Positions 1 through 9,552 of a DNA stretch of 64,000 nucleotides are shown one piece after another. The DNA is from Brevundimonas sp. Its GTDB lineage: Bacteria; Pseudomonadota; Alphaproteobacteria; Caulobacterales; Caulobacteraceae. The translations under genes were made by a program, and so were the position numbers. Location: assembly GCF_030704825.1 (NCBI RefSeq), contig NZ_JAUYNX010000014.1, positions 124,001-188,000 of the forward strand, read 5' to 3'. The notes below the pieces were generated by a model. That model made no database searches. It saw nothing but the letters and a program-made list of their open reading frames with translations, and had not been told where the DNA came from. Each line of letters opens with the position of its first letter. The first letter of the stretch is position 1.

Positions 1-1
1 G

Positions 2-799
2 GCCGCCATCACCCGCGACATCGGCGAGCATGATCAGCTGCGCATCTCGATGTCGCGCGAGGTGGGACAGCTGGATTTCGGCGACTTCGTCGCCTCGGCC
101 TCACTCGAGCAGGGGCAGGTCACCGCCGGGAACGCCGAACTCGAGCCCGACCAGATCTGGCGGCTGGCCGTTGGCTGGGAGCATCGCTTCGCTTTGGACG
201 CGGTGATGACCCTGACCTGGACCCACGATGAGATCGAGGACGTCGTCGATCGGCTGCTGGTCGTGACGCCGGACGAGGTCTTCGACGCGCCGGGGAATAT
301 CGGCGATGGGCGGAGGGACACGTTCGCGGCCGAGCTGGACGCGCCGCTCGACCGCTTCGGCGTCGCCGGCGGTCTGTTGCGGGGGGCGGTGCTGTGGCGG
401 ACCAGCGAGGTGACCGACCCGGTCACCGGTGAACGCCGGCGCATCTCCGATGAAAATCCCGTCGAGGCGTCGATCGCCTTCACCCAAGACGTCCCGGCGT
501 GGCGCCTCAACTGGGGCCTCGCCGTGGAGCACATCGGCGAGCGCTCGGTCGAATACCGGTTCGACGAGGTGACGCGGGAATCCGAGGCGGCCGGGTGGAC
601 GCTTCATGTTGAACGGCGCATCGGCGACCGCTGGCGGCTGCGCGCCGAGGCGACCGACCTGTTCGGCCGCGACTTCGAACAAACCCGCGAAAGCTATGAC
701 GGCCCCCGCTCCGCCTCGGCGCTGGAGGAGATCGAGCAGCGGAGCCGGCGCAGCCCGGGCTACGTCAGTCTGACGCTCCGTCATAGTATGGGCGGTTAG
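2..799 (+). CDS. TonB-dependent receptor, C-terminal part (5' end cut by window edge)
   Basis: The frame is open from the first bases of the window, so the gene starts upstream and only about 265 C-terminal residues are seen. They show the alternating aromatic and charged strand pattern of a TonB-dependent receptor beta barrel. Examples are IWRLAVGWEHRF, ALDAVMTLTWTHDEIED and the late WRLRAEATDLFGRDF stretch, which matches the usual last barrel strands. The protein ends in VSLTLRHSMGG, a few residues past the expected terminal aromatic strand. Receptors of this family import ferric siderophores, sugars or phosphorylated compounds across the outer membrane. The substrate cannot be read from this fragment, though the inositol/phosphate genes next door make an organophosphate possible. 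The last 35 bases overlap the convergent phosphatase gene. Confidence 0.75.
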   Translation, partial: AAITRDIGEHDQLRISMSREVGQLDFGDFVASASLEQGQVTAGNAELEPDQIWRLAVGWEHRFALDAVMTLTWTHDEIEDVVDRLLVVTPDEVFDAPGNIGDGRRDTFAAELDAPLDRFGVAGGLLRGAVLWRTSEVTDPVTGERRRISDENPVEASIAFTQDVPAWRLNWGLAVEHIGERSVEYRFDEVTRESEAAGWTLHVERRIGDRWRLRAEATDLFGRDFEQTRESYDGPRSASALEEIEQRSRRSPGYVSLTLRHSMGG

Positions 800-2228
800 G
801 CCATCCGGGGGTGGGATCGTAGCCGTAATAGCCGCCGCCGCGCCTGAATCGCTCAAGCCGCTGCAGTTCCTTCGGATCGGCCTTGGCGTCCCAGGTCCGG
901 ACGCCGTTGACCAGATCGGCCGGGGTCAGGACCAGCGGGTCCCAGACCGGTTCGCCGAGCACGTCATGCAGGGTGTAGGTCAGGGTCGGCGTGGGCCCGG
1001 TCATGTCGAACCGAATCACCCCCACATTGACGCTGCGGGTCCAGGAGTCGCGGATGCGCACCTCGGGCGTCTGCCGGAGGTTTCTCACTGCCGGCATCTG
1101 GGCCAGCGGCGAGGAGCAGAAGTCGTAGATGTCGTAACCGCCGCGCTCTGACCACGGGATGCAGTTCAGCTCGCCCATGTGGCTGTCGCCGGAGATGCAG
1201 ACCACGCCGCCGATGCCCTCGTCGCGGATGAAGTCGAAGATCTCGTTCCGCTCGGTTAGGAAGACGCCCCAGCTGTCGCCGCCGTCCTCGTTCTCGGCTG
1301 AGGACCAGCCGCCGCCCGCGGCCAGAATCTTGAACGGCGCCCGGCTGGCTTTCAGCTCGCGCTTCAGCCACGCCTTTTGCGCCGCGCCCAGCATGGTCTT
1401 GGAGGCGTCGTCGGTCTTGGTGGTTTCGTCCCGATGATAGCGGCCGTCGAGAACGAAGAAGTCGACGCCGCCGTACGACTGCTTGAAGTAGACCCCGGGA
1501 TTGTCCGGCTCGCCATAGGATGGGTTGGCCCAGAAGTTCCGGAACACCTTCAGGGCGCTGGCCTTGTAGGGGCTGTGGCCGTCGGAGTCGTTGTAGCCGA
1601 AGTCATGGTCGTCCCATGTGGCGATCTGCGGCGTCGATCGCAGCAGCGGCTCAAGACGCTCCACGACCCGCTGACGGCCGTAAAGGTCGGCCAGGATCGC
1701 GGGTTCGTCGCTGTCGCCGTAGATGTTGTCGCCGAGCCAGATGAACAGGTCCGGCTCGATGGCGCGCACGGCGTTCCAGATGCGCTGGTCCGGGTCGAAC
1801 TGGATGCGGCAGCACGAGCCGAAGGCGACACGGAAATCGGCGGGTCCGGCCGGGGCGGTTCGCGTGCGGTAGGGAAGGGGTTGGTGCCGGTCCGGCTCGC
1901 CCGCGAACCGCAGACGGTACCAGTAGTCGGTGTCGGGCTGCAGGCCCTCGGCCTTCAGCACCACGCAGCAGTCGTCGTCAGTCGAGGCGATGGCGCGACC
2001 GCCGGTCAGGACGGTGCGGAAATCCTGGTCGAGGGCGTATTCGAGGACCACCTCGAAGGCCCCGCTGGCGCGGACCCAGACCGTGAAGTAGTCCGGTCCG
2101 GGGGCGCCGATCATCGGACCCTGGATGGCGCGAGGATAGCCGAGCACCTGGGCCAGGGCGCGCTGGCTTGAGGCAACGATCGCCGCCAGTGAAACACCGC
2201 CGAGGAAGGCGCGCCGACCGAGTTTCAT
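765..2228 (-). CDS. phoD: PhoD-like alkaline phosphatase, Tat-exported
   Basis: 487 residues. The start is the ATG at 2228, which overlaps the stop of the upstream gene as ATGA. The N-terminus MKLGRRAFLGGVSLAAIVASSQRA has a GRRAFLGG twin-arginine motif and an ALA-type cleavage site, so a folded periplasmic or secreted enzyme is expected. An N-terminal PhoD_N beta domain (about residues 25-125) is followed by the metallophosphatase core. Metal-site motifs are present: AFGSCCR, WLGDNIYGD, TWDDHDFGYND and GDSHMGE. PhoD enzymes hydrolyse phosphomono- and diesters with Ca/Fe. It is the last gene of an operon with an inositol-monophosphatase-family enzyme and an organophosphate transporter, which suggests that it frees or trims inositol phosphates. 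The specific substrate is inference. Confidence 0.88.
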   Translation of the reverse strand: MKLGRRAFLGGVSLAAIVASSQRALAQVLGYPRAIQGPMIGAPGPDYFTVWVRASGAFEVVLEYALDQDFRTVLTGGRAIASTDDDCCVVLKAEGLQPDTDYWYRLRFAGEPDRHQPLPYRTRTAPAGPADFRVAFGSCCRIQFDPDQRIWNAVRAIEPDLFIWLGDNIYGDSDEPAILADLYGRQRVVERLEPLLRSTPQIATWDDHDFGYNDSDGHSPYKASALKVFRNFWANPSYGEPDNPGVYFKQSYGGVDFFVLDGRYHRDETTKTDDASKTMLGAAQKAWLKRELKASRAPFKILAAGGGWSSAENEDGGDSWGVFLTERNEIFDFIRDEGIGGVVCISGDSHMGELNCIPWSERGGYDIYDFCSSPLAQMPAVRNLRQTPEVRIRDSWTRSVNVGVIRFDMTGPTPTLTYTLHDVLGEPVWDPLVLTPADLVNGVRTWDAKADPKELQRLERFRRGGGYYGYDPTPGWPNRPYYDGASD

Positions 2229-3037
2229 GCCGGCGTCTCCGCAAGGGCCTGGTTGAGGTGGCCGATCAGCCGGTCGTGGATGAGGCCATTGGTCACGCAG
2301 ACGTTGCCCTTGTGCACATCGAATGACGCGCCGGTGACCTGAGAGACGCGCCCGCCTGCCTCGGTGACCAGCATGGCCCCGGGAGCCATGTCCCAGGCGC
2401 TGGTGCAGCGCTCCCAGTAGGCGTCCCAGCGTCCGGCGGCGGTCCAGGCCAGATCGACGGCGGCGGAGCCGGTGCGGCGGATGCCGGCCACATGCGACGT
2501 CAGCAGCGCCATCTCGCGGGCGAACACCGGATGGTCGGGCTTGCCGGCGAAGGGGATGCCGCAGCCGAGCAGGCATTCGTCGAGGCGATCGCGCCGGGAG
2601 ACGTGGATGCGCTGGCCGTTCAGCCAGGCGCCCTTGCCCTCCTCGGCCACGTACAACTCGTTCAGGACCGGAATGTAGGTGACGCCGGCGACCACCTTGC
2701 CTTCCCTCGCCAGGGCCACGTTCACGCCCCAGAGAGGGCAGGCGAACAGGAAGTTGGTGGTGCCATCCAGGGGATCGACGATCCAGCACTGCGCGTCATC
2801 GGTTCCGCCGACGGCGCCCCCTTCCTCGCCGAGGAAGGCGTAGGATGGACGGGCGCGGGCGAGGATGGAACGCGTGGTCTGTTCCGCCTCCTCGTCCGCG
2901 ATCGATACCATGTCCGAGGGCCCGGCCTTGGAGCGGATGGCGAGGTCGGCGAGCCGGCCGAAATGTCGCTCCAGACCGTCGCCCGCCGCTTTCGCGGCCT
3001 CGATCATGGCCTTCAGGTCGTCCGAGGGTGAGAGCAA
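2225..3037 (-). CDS. Inositol monophosphatase family protein
   Basis: 270 residues, the usual size for the IMPase/SuhB family, which removes phosphate from myo-inositol monophosphates or similar substrates with Mg. The metal and catalytic motifs are all visible: GEE at residues 70-72, DPLDGTTNF from Asp88, and the C-terminal AWD with Asp216. No signal peptide is seen, so it acts in the cytoplasm. The start is TTG at 3037, about a dozen bases after an AGGA; the internal ATG at codon 11 is an alternative. It lies 16 bases after the organophosphate transporter and overlaps phoD by 4 bases, so the three are almost surely co-transcribed. Together they read as import and dephosphorylation of inositol phosphates that feed the adjacent iol pathway. 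Related substrates such as histidinol phosphate or PAP are less likely in this context. Confidence 0.85.
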   Translation of the reverse strand: MLSPSDDLKAMIEAAKAAGDGLERHFGRLADLAIRSKAGPSDMVSIADEEAEQTTRSILARARPSYAFLGEEGGAVGGTDDAQCWIVDPLDGTTNFLFACPLWGVNVALAREGKVVAGVTYIPVLNELYVAEEGKGAWLNGQRIHVSRRDRLDECLLGCGIPFAGKPDHPVFAREMALLTSHVAGIRRTGSAAVDLAWTAAGRWDAYWERCTSAWDMAPGAMLVTEAGGRVSQVTGASFDVHKGNVCVTNGLIHDRLIGHLNQALAETPA

Positions 3038-3053
3038 GGCGGAATGTCCTGAC

Positions 3054-4430
3054 CTAGTCGCGGAGACGTGTGCGCCACAGGCTCGCGGCCAGCAGCATCG
3101 AGAGCACGGACGAGCCGATCCAGAACAGGATGACCGGGCCGAAGTCGTAGATCTTGTCTCCGGCGACCTCGACCATCCGCCCCTCTATCAGGACGCCGGA
3201 AATCTGCTCCTGAACGGCCGCGCCGATGTAGCTGAAGATGCCGATGACCCCCATGGCGGCGCCGGCGACCCGCTTGGGCGCGATGTCGACGGCGAACAGG
3301 CCGCCCAGCGAGGTCACCAGACCGGTCAGGCCCATGCCGAAGCACAGCATGCCGACGATCAGCACTGGCAAGGTGTTGGGTCCGAAGAAGATGATCAGCA
3401 AGCCGATGATCTCGACGATGGCGAACAGCAGGTTGGCTGGCGGGCGGCGGCCGTTGAAGGCCTTGTCGGACAGGAAGCCGAACAGGATCGCGCCCGCGAT
3501 GCCGGCCAGCGTGCTGACCATCAGCAGGGTGCCGGCCAGGGGCAGCGAATAGCCGCGGTCTTCCTGCAGGTAGAGGATGCCCCAGGAGTTGATGGCGTAG
3601 CGGGTAACATAGGTGGTGGCGCTGGCGAGGCACAGAATCCAGATCGCCGGCAGCTTGAGGATCGTCAGCTGCAGCCCGAGCACCGACTTGACGCCGGGCT
3701 TCGGCGCCTCGTTGTAGAGGTCGTTCTTCCACTCGTTGACGGTCGGAAGGCCCATCGTGCGGGGGCGGTCCTTGAGCAGCAGCCAGGCGCCGACGGCGGT
3801 CATGATCCCGATGGCTCCCGGTCCCCAGAATCCCCAGCGCCAGCCGAACACGGCCACGGCCGAACCGACCACGAAGAAGGTCAGGCCCTCGCCGATCGAA
3901 TGGGCCGTGCTCCACACGCCGTAGGCGCGGCCCCGTTCCTTGTTGGAGAACCAGGCGGTCATCGCGACGACCCCGCCCGGCGCCCCGAAACTCTGGAACC
4001 AGCCGTTCAGACCCCACAGGATCACCGCCGCCCACAACGCCGTGGTGAAGCCCATGAGGACGTTGCAGATGGCCGTCATCAGGAAGGCGAAGGCCAGGAA
4101 CCGCTTCATGTTGGCGTGGTCGGCGAGGAAGCCGTTGGTCAGCTTGCCGAGCGCATAGGTGTAGAACAGGGCCGAGCCGATCAGCCCCAGCTCGCTCGGC
4201 GTGAAGATGTTGGCGTCGATCAGCGGCTTCTTCACCACGCCCAGGGCCAGGCGGCAGGTGTAGATCAACCCGTAGCCGAGGGTGATGGCCAGCATCACCT
4301 TTACGCGGTTCTGGCGAAACAGCCGATCGATCACCCCTTGATCGGTGATCTGCGGCTGGTCCGCCCCGGTGGCGAAAAATCCCAACAATCCACGCGCCAA
4401 GGCCGCCTCCCGATCCTTGTGGGCCGTCAC
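3054..4430 (-). CDS. MFS transporter, organophosphate:phosphate antiporter (GlpT/UhpT-like)
   Basis: 458 residues with about twelve hydrophobic helices. The early RVKVMLAITLGYGLIYTCRLA segment and the ELGLIGSALFYTYALGKLTNGFLAD segment are typical of the OPA family (GlpT, UhpT, PgtP). These inner-membrane antiporters exchange phosphorylated sugars or polyols for inorganic phosphate. The start is GTG at 4430. The next genes in the operon encode an inositol-monophosphatase homologue and PhoD. A perfect GGAA-N6-TTCC operator sits 45-68 bases upstream, and the same motif in weaker form precedes the inositol catabolic genes. I therefore infer inositol phosphate or glycerophosphoinositol as substrate. 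Glycerol-3-phosphate remains possible. Confidence 0.82.
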   Translation of the reverse strand: MTAHKDREAALARGLLGFFATGADQPQITDQGVIDRLFRQNRVKVMLAITLGYGLIYTCRLALGVVKKPLIDANIFTPSELGLIGSALFYTYALGKLTNGFLADHANMKRFLAFAFLMTAICNVLMGFTTALWAAVILWGLNGWFQSFGAPGGVVAMTAWFSNKERGRAYGVWSTAHSIGEGLTFFVVGSAVAVFGWRWGFWGPGAIGIMTAVGAWLLLKDRPRTMGLPTVNEWKNDLYNEAPKPGVKSVLGLQLTILKLPAIWILCLASATTYVTRYAINSWGILYLQEDRGYSLPLAGTLLMVSTLAGIAGAILFGFLSDKAFNGRRPPANLLFAIVEIIGLLIIFFGPNTLPVLIVGMLCFGMGLTGLVTSLGGLFAVDIAPKRVAGAAMGVIGIFSYIGAAVQEQISGVLIEGRMVEVAGDKIYDFGPVILFWIGSSVLSMLLAASLWRTRLRD

Positions 4431-4474
4431 TGACGTCGCGGCCTCGTTGAGGTGAGCTTAGGTCACGCCGATCA

Positions 4475-4498
4475 AGAATGGAAGAAGAATTCCATTCT
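4475..4498. promoter_or_regulatory. Putative IolR operator ahead of the organophosphate transporter operon
   Basis: A perfect inverted repeat with 9-base arms, AGAATGGAA and TTCCATTCT, separated by six bases. Its core is exactly GGAA-N6-TTCC, the motif I recall for RpiR-type IolR repressors of rhizobia. It overlaps the last two bases of mmsA and lies upstream of the transporter start, so it probably controls the transporter-phosphatase operon separately from the iol operon. Confidence 0.7.
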
Positions 4499-5996
4499 AT
4501 GCCATCGTTGGAATAACGAAACTCTGGTCGGTCACGCCGCCGCCGCGGGGCCACCGCTGGGTCACCGTCTTGGTCCGGGTGAAGAAGCGCACGCCGTCGA
4601 GGCCGTACTGATTCAGGTCGCCGAAGCCCGAGCGCTTCCAGCCGCCGAAGGAGTGGTAGGCCACCGGCACAGGTATGGGGACGTTGATCCCGACCATGCC
4701 CACCTCGACGCGGTCTGCGAACTCGCGCGCTGCATCACCGTCGCGGGTGAAAATGGTGACGCCGTTGCCGTACTGATGCCGCGACGGCAGGGCGAGGGCC
4801 TCCTCGAAGGTCGCCGCCCTTACGATCTGCAGCACCGGTCCGAAGATCTCCTCCTGATAGGTCCTCATCGTCGGGGTGACATGGTCGAACAGGGTGGGGG
4901 CGAGGAAGAAGCCCTCCTCATGTCCCTGAAGACGGAAGCCGCGGCCGTCGACCACCAGTTCCGCGCCCTCGTCGACGCCCGTCTGGATGTAGCCCTCGAT
5001 CCTCGCCTTGTGCGCCGCCGAGACGACGGGGCCGTAGTGGGCGTCCGCGTCGGTCGACACCCCGACCCGCAGGCCGGCGATGGCGGGCAGCAGTTTGGCG
5101 CGCAGGCGCTCGGCCGTGTCCTCTCCGACCGGCACCACGACCGGCAGGGCCATGCAACGTTCGCCGGCCGAGCCGTAGGCGGCCCCCATGAGGTCGGCGA
5201 CGGTCTGGTCCATATCGGCGTCCGGCAGGACGACGCCGTGGTTTTTGGCGCCGCCCATGGCCTGAACGCGCTTGCCGTGGGCCGCGCCCATGGCGAACAC
5301 CGACTGGGCGATGTCGGACGAGCCGACGAAGCTGATGGCCTTGATCATGGGGTGTTTGAGGATCGCCTCGACAACGTCCTTGTCGCCATGAACGACGTTC
5401 AGCACGCCTGCGGGCAGGCCGGCCTCCAGCATCAGTTCGGCCAGCCGCATGGGCACCGACGGATCACGCTCCGATGGCTTGAGGATGAAGGCGTTACCGC
5501 AGGCGATGGCGGGGCCGAACATCCACATCGGGATCATGGCGGGGAAGTTGAACGGGGTGACGCCGGCCACGACGCCCAGGGCCTGGCGCGCCGAGAAGAC
5601 GTCGATGCCCGGCCCGGCGCCCTGGGTGTACTCGCCCTTCAGCAGGTGCGGGATGCCGCAGGCGAACTCGATCACCTCCAGACCCCTCTGGATGTCGCCC
5701 CGCGAGTCGGCGACGACCTTGCCGTGCTCGGACGAGAGCAGATGAGCCAATTCGTCCATGTGCGCCTCGAGAAGGCGCTTGAACTCGAACATCACCCGGG
5801 CGCGGCGCTGGGGATTGGTCGCGCCCCAGCCCTTCTGGGCCGCGGCGGCGTTGTCGACGGCGGCGTCGAGTTCCGCGGCCGAGGCGAGGGGAACCCGCGC
5901 CTGAACCTGCCCGGTGTTCGGGTCGAAGACCTCGCTGAAACGGCCGGAGGCGCCGGCGACCGACCGGCCGCCGATGAAATGTTCTATGGTCCGCAT
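4497..5996 (-). CDS. iolA/mmsA: Methylmalonate-semialdehyde dehydrogenase (CoA-acylating)
   Basis: 499 residues, the normal length for MMSDH. This cytoplasmic NAD-dependent enzyme converts malonate semialdehyde to acetyl-CoA and methylmalonate semialdehyde to propionyl-CoA. Family marks include the N-terminal HFIGG, FNFPAMIPMWMFGPAIACGN, FVGSSDIAQ, the QAMGGAKNHGVVLPDAD stretch typical of MMSDH rather than other aldehyde dehydrogenases, and the catalytic cysteine in GERCMAL near residue 281. It is the last gene of the iolCDEB-mmsA operon, 23 bases after iolB, and performs the final step of myo-inositol breakdown. The ATG start at 5996 gives the expected N-terminus. Confidence 0.95.
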   Translation of the reverse strand: MRTIEHFIGGRSVAGASGRFSEVFDPNTGQVQARVPLASAAELDAAVDNAAAAQKGWGATNPQRRARVMFEFKRLLEAHMDELAHLLSSEHGKVVADSRGDIQRGLEVIEFACGIPHLLKGEYTQGAGPGIDVFSARQALGVVAGVTPFNFPAMIPMWMFGPAIACGNAFILKPSERDPSVPMRLAELMLEAGLPAGVLNVVHGDKDVVEAILKHPMIKAISFVGSSDIAQSVFAMGAAHGKRVQAMGGAKNHGVVLPDADMDQTVADLMGAAYGSAGERCMALPVVVPVGEDTAERLRAKLLPAIAGLRVGVSTDADAHYGPVVSAAHKARIEGYIQTGVDEGAELVVDGRGFRLQGHEEGFFLAPTLFDHVTPTMRTYQEEIFGPVLQIVRAATFEEALALPSRHQYGNGVTIFTRDGDAAREFADRVEVGMVGINVPIPVPVAYHSFGGWKRSGFGDLNQYGLDGVRFFTRTKTVTQRWPRGGGVTDQSFVIPTMA

Positions 5997-6019
5997 GGCG
6001 GGGCTCCTGGGGAGGGAGG

Positions 6020-6832
6020 TCAGGTCTTCGGTTTGACGATCCAGTCGTGGGCGGGGTCGTTGCGGAAGATCCAGTTCCGCTTCGGGCCGGCCATGACGTT
6101 GAGATAGTAGAGGTCGTAGCCGTGCGCGGCGCCGACGGGGTGGTAGCCGCGCGGCACCATGACCACGTCGCCGTCCTCGACGCAGATCGTCTCGTCCAGG
6201 CTGCGGTCGTCGGTGTAGACCCGCTGGATCGCGAATCCCTGCGGCGGGTCGAGGCGGTGGTAGTAGGTCTCCTCCAGCGCGGTTTCCTCCGCCGGGGCGG
6301 CGGTGTCGTGCTTGTGCGGCGGATAGCTGGACCAGTGGCCGCCGGGGGTGATCACCTCGACGACCAACAGGCCCTCCGCGGGCTGGGTTTCGGGGAGGAT
6401 GTTGCGGACATAGCGGGTGTTGGTTCCGGATCCGCGCACCTCGCGCGGCATGTCCGCCTCGGCGATCAGACGTGGCCCGCCGACGCCGCCCCGGCCAGGG
6501 GCCGTGCAGACGGCCAGTTCGACAGTATCCGCCGCAGTCACCGCATAGGTCATGCTCGCGGGGACGTAGACCGCGCCCGGCGCCCGCTCCTCGAACGGCC
6601 CGGTCCGCCCGCCGACCTCCGAAAACATCGCGCCGCCGGCGATGATGTTCGCCGTGCCGGCGACGACCACGAGGCAGGCCTCGCGGCCTGGTTGGACGCC
6701 GGAGAAGGTTTGACCGGGCTTGAGGCGCACGACCTTGAAGCCGACGTGGCCCCAGCCGGCGCTTTCCGGCGTGACCTCCAGCACCGCGCCGTCGGCGTCA
6801 GGGGCATGGGGGCGGACGCGGAGGTCGGGCAT
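6020..6832 (-). CDS. iolB: 5-deoxy-glucuronate isomerase
   Basis: 270 residues. IolB is a cytoplasmic bicupin metal enzyme that isomerises 5-deoxy-D-glucuronate to 2-deoxy-5-keto-D-gluconate in myo-inositol catabolism. Recognisable segments are GWGHVGFKVVRLKPGQTF near the N-terminus, GGHWSSYPPHKHD (metal-binding cupin motif), EETYYHRLDPPQGFAIQRVY, and the C-terminal VMVPRGYHPVGAAHGYDLYYLNVMAG. The ATG at 6832 was chosen because it gives the standard MPDLRVRP start and shares one base with the iolE stop (TGATG), indicating translational coupling. A longer open frame upstream has no IolB homology. Confidence 0.93.
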   Translation of the reverse strand: MPDLRVRPHAPDADGAVLEVTPESAGWGHVGFKVVRLKPGQTFSGVQPGREACLVVVAGTANIIAGGAMFSEVGGRTGPFEERAPGAVYVPASMTYAVTAADTVELAVCTAPGRGGVGGPRLIAEADMPREVRGSGTNTRYVRNILPETQPAEGLLVVEVITPGGHWSSYPPHKHDTAAPAEETALEETYYHRLDPPQGFAIQRVYTDDRSLDETICVEDGDVVMVPRGYHPVGAAHGYDLYYLNVMAGPKRNWIFRNDPAHDWIVKPKT

Positions 6833-7718
6833 CAGACCAGTCCCGCCGCCGCCGCGCGAGACATGAGGGCGCCCAGGCCGATCTCCGCGTAGGCTTTCGG
6901 GTTGGCCATCGCGGGATCCTGTTCGGCCTCGATGACGATCCAGCCGGCGTAGTTCACCGCCTTCAGGGCCGTCATCACCTCGGCGAAGTCGATGCCGCCG
7001 TCGCCCGGGACGGTGAACATCCCGGCCAGGACGCCGTCGAGGAAGCTGGCGCCCGTCTTCCGGACCTTGGTGAAGGTCTCCCAACGCACATCCTTGCAGT
7101 GCACATGGACGACGCGTTCGGGGTGGTCGCGGATGACGGCCGGCGCGTTGACGCCGCCGAGAGCCGCGTGGCCGGTGTCGAGCGTGAGGCCGACCGAGGG
7201 GCCGGTGTTGGCGATGAAGGCGTCGAGGTCCGCGGCCGTCTCCACCACGGTGCCAAGGTGGTGATGGTAGGCGAACTTCAGTCCCTGGGACTGGATGTAG
7301 TCGGCGACCGCGGTCAGGCGCGCGCCGAAGGTCGGCCAGTCCCCGGCGTCCAGCCGCGGCGCGCCGGTCAACGGCACGGCCCGGTCGCCGTGCACCGCGT
7401 TTGAGGTCTCGGCGAAGACGAACACCGTCGATCCCATGGCCTTCAGCAAACTCAGGTGTGGCTGCAGCGCCCGGATCTCGGCCTCGGCGTCCCGGACCAG
7501 CAGCGAACCGGAATACCAGCCGCCGATCAGGTCGATGCCGTAGCGCGCCAGCAGCGGCTTCAGCGCGGCGGGATCGCGCGGAAACTTGCCGCCCAGTTCA
7601 ACGCCCTCGAAGCCGACGTCGCGGACATCGGCCAGGATCGACTCCAGCGGCGTGTCGCCGCCCAGCTCGGGCATGTCGTCATTGGCCCAAGCGATCGGGC
7701 TGACGCCCCAGCGGATCG

Positions 7719-7722
<4 letters not shown>
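6832..7722 (-). CDS. iolE: myo-inosose-2 dehydratase
   Basis: 296 residues of the xylose-isomerase-like TIM-barrel superfamily. IolE dehydrates scyllo-inosose (2-keto-myo-inositol) to 3D-(3,5/4)-trihydroxycyclohexane-1,2-dione. Diagnostic stretches are WGVSPIAWANDDMPELGG at the N-terminus, GFEGVELGGKFP, FAYHHHLGT, LDTGHAALGG and HVHCKDVR, which carry the metal and substrate ligands. The ATG start at 7722 overlaps the iolD stop by four bases (ATGA). It is the third gene of the iolCDEB-mmsA operon and is cytoplasmic. Confidence 0.94.
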
Positions 7723-9551
<1,829 letters not shown>

Positions 9552-9552
9552 C

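Noticed and set aside
2865..4433. A plus-strand frame of 522 codons opposite the organophosphate transporter
   Set aside because: Low-complexity Gln/Asp/Gly/Arg content and a real gene on the other strand.
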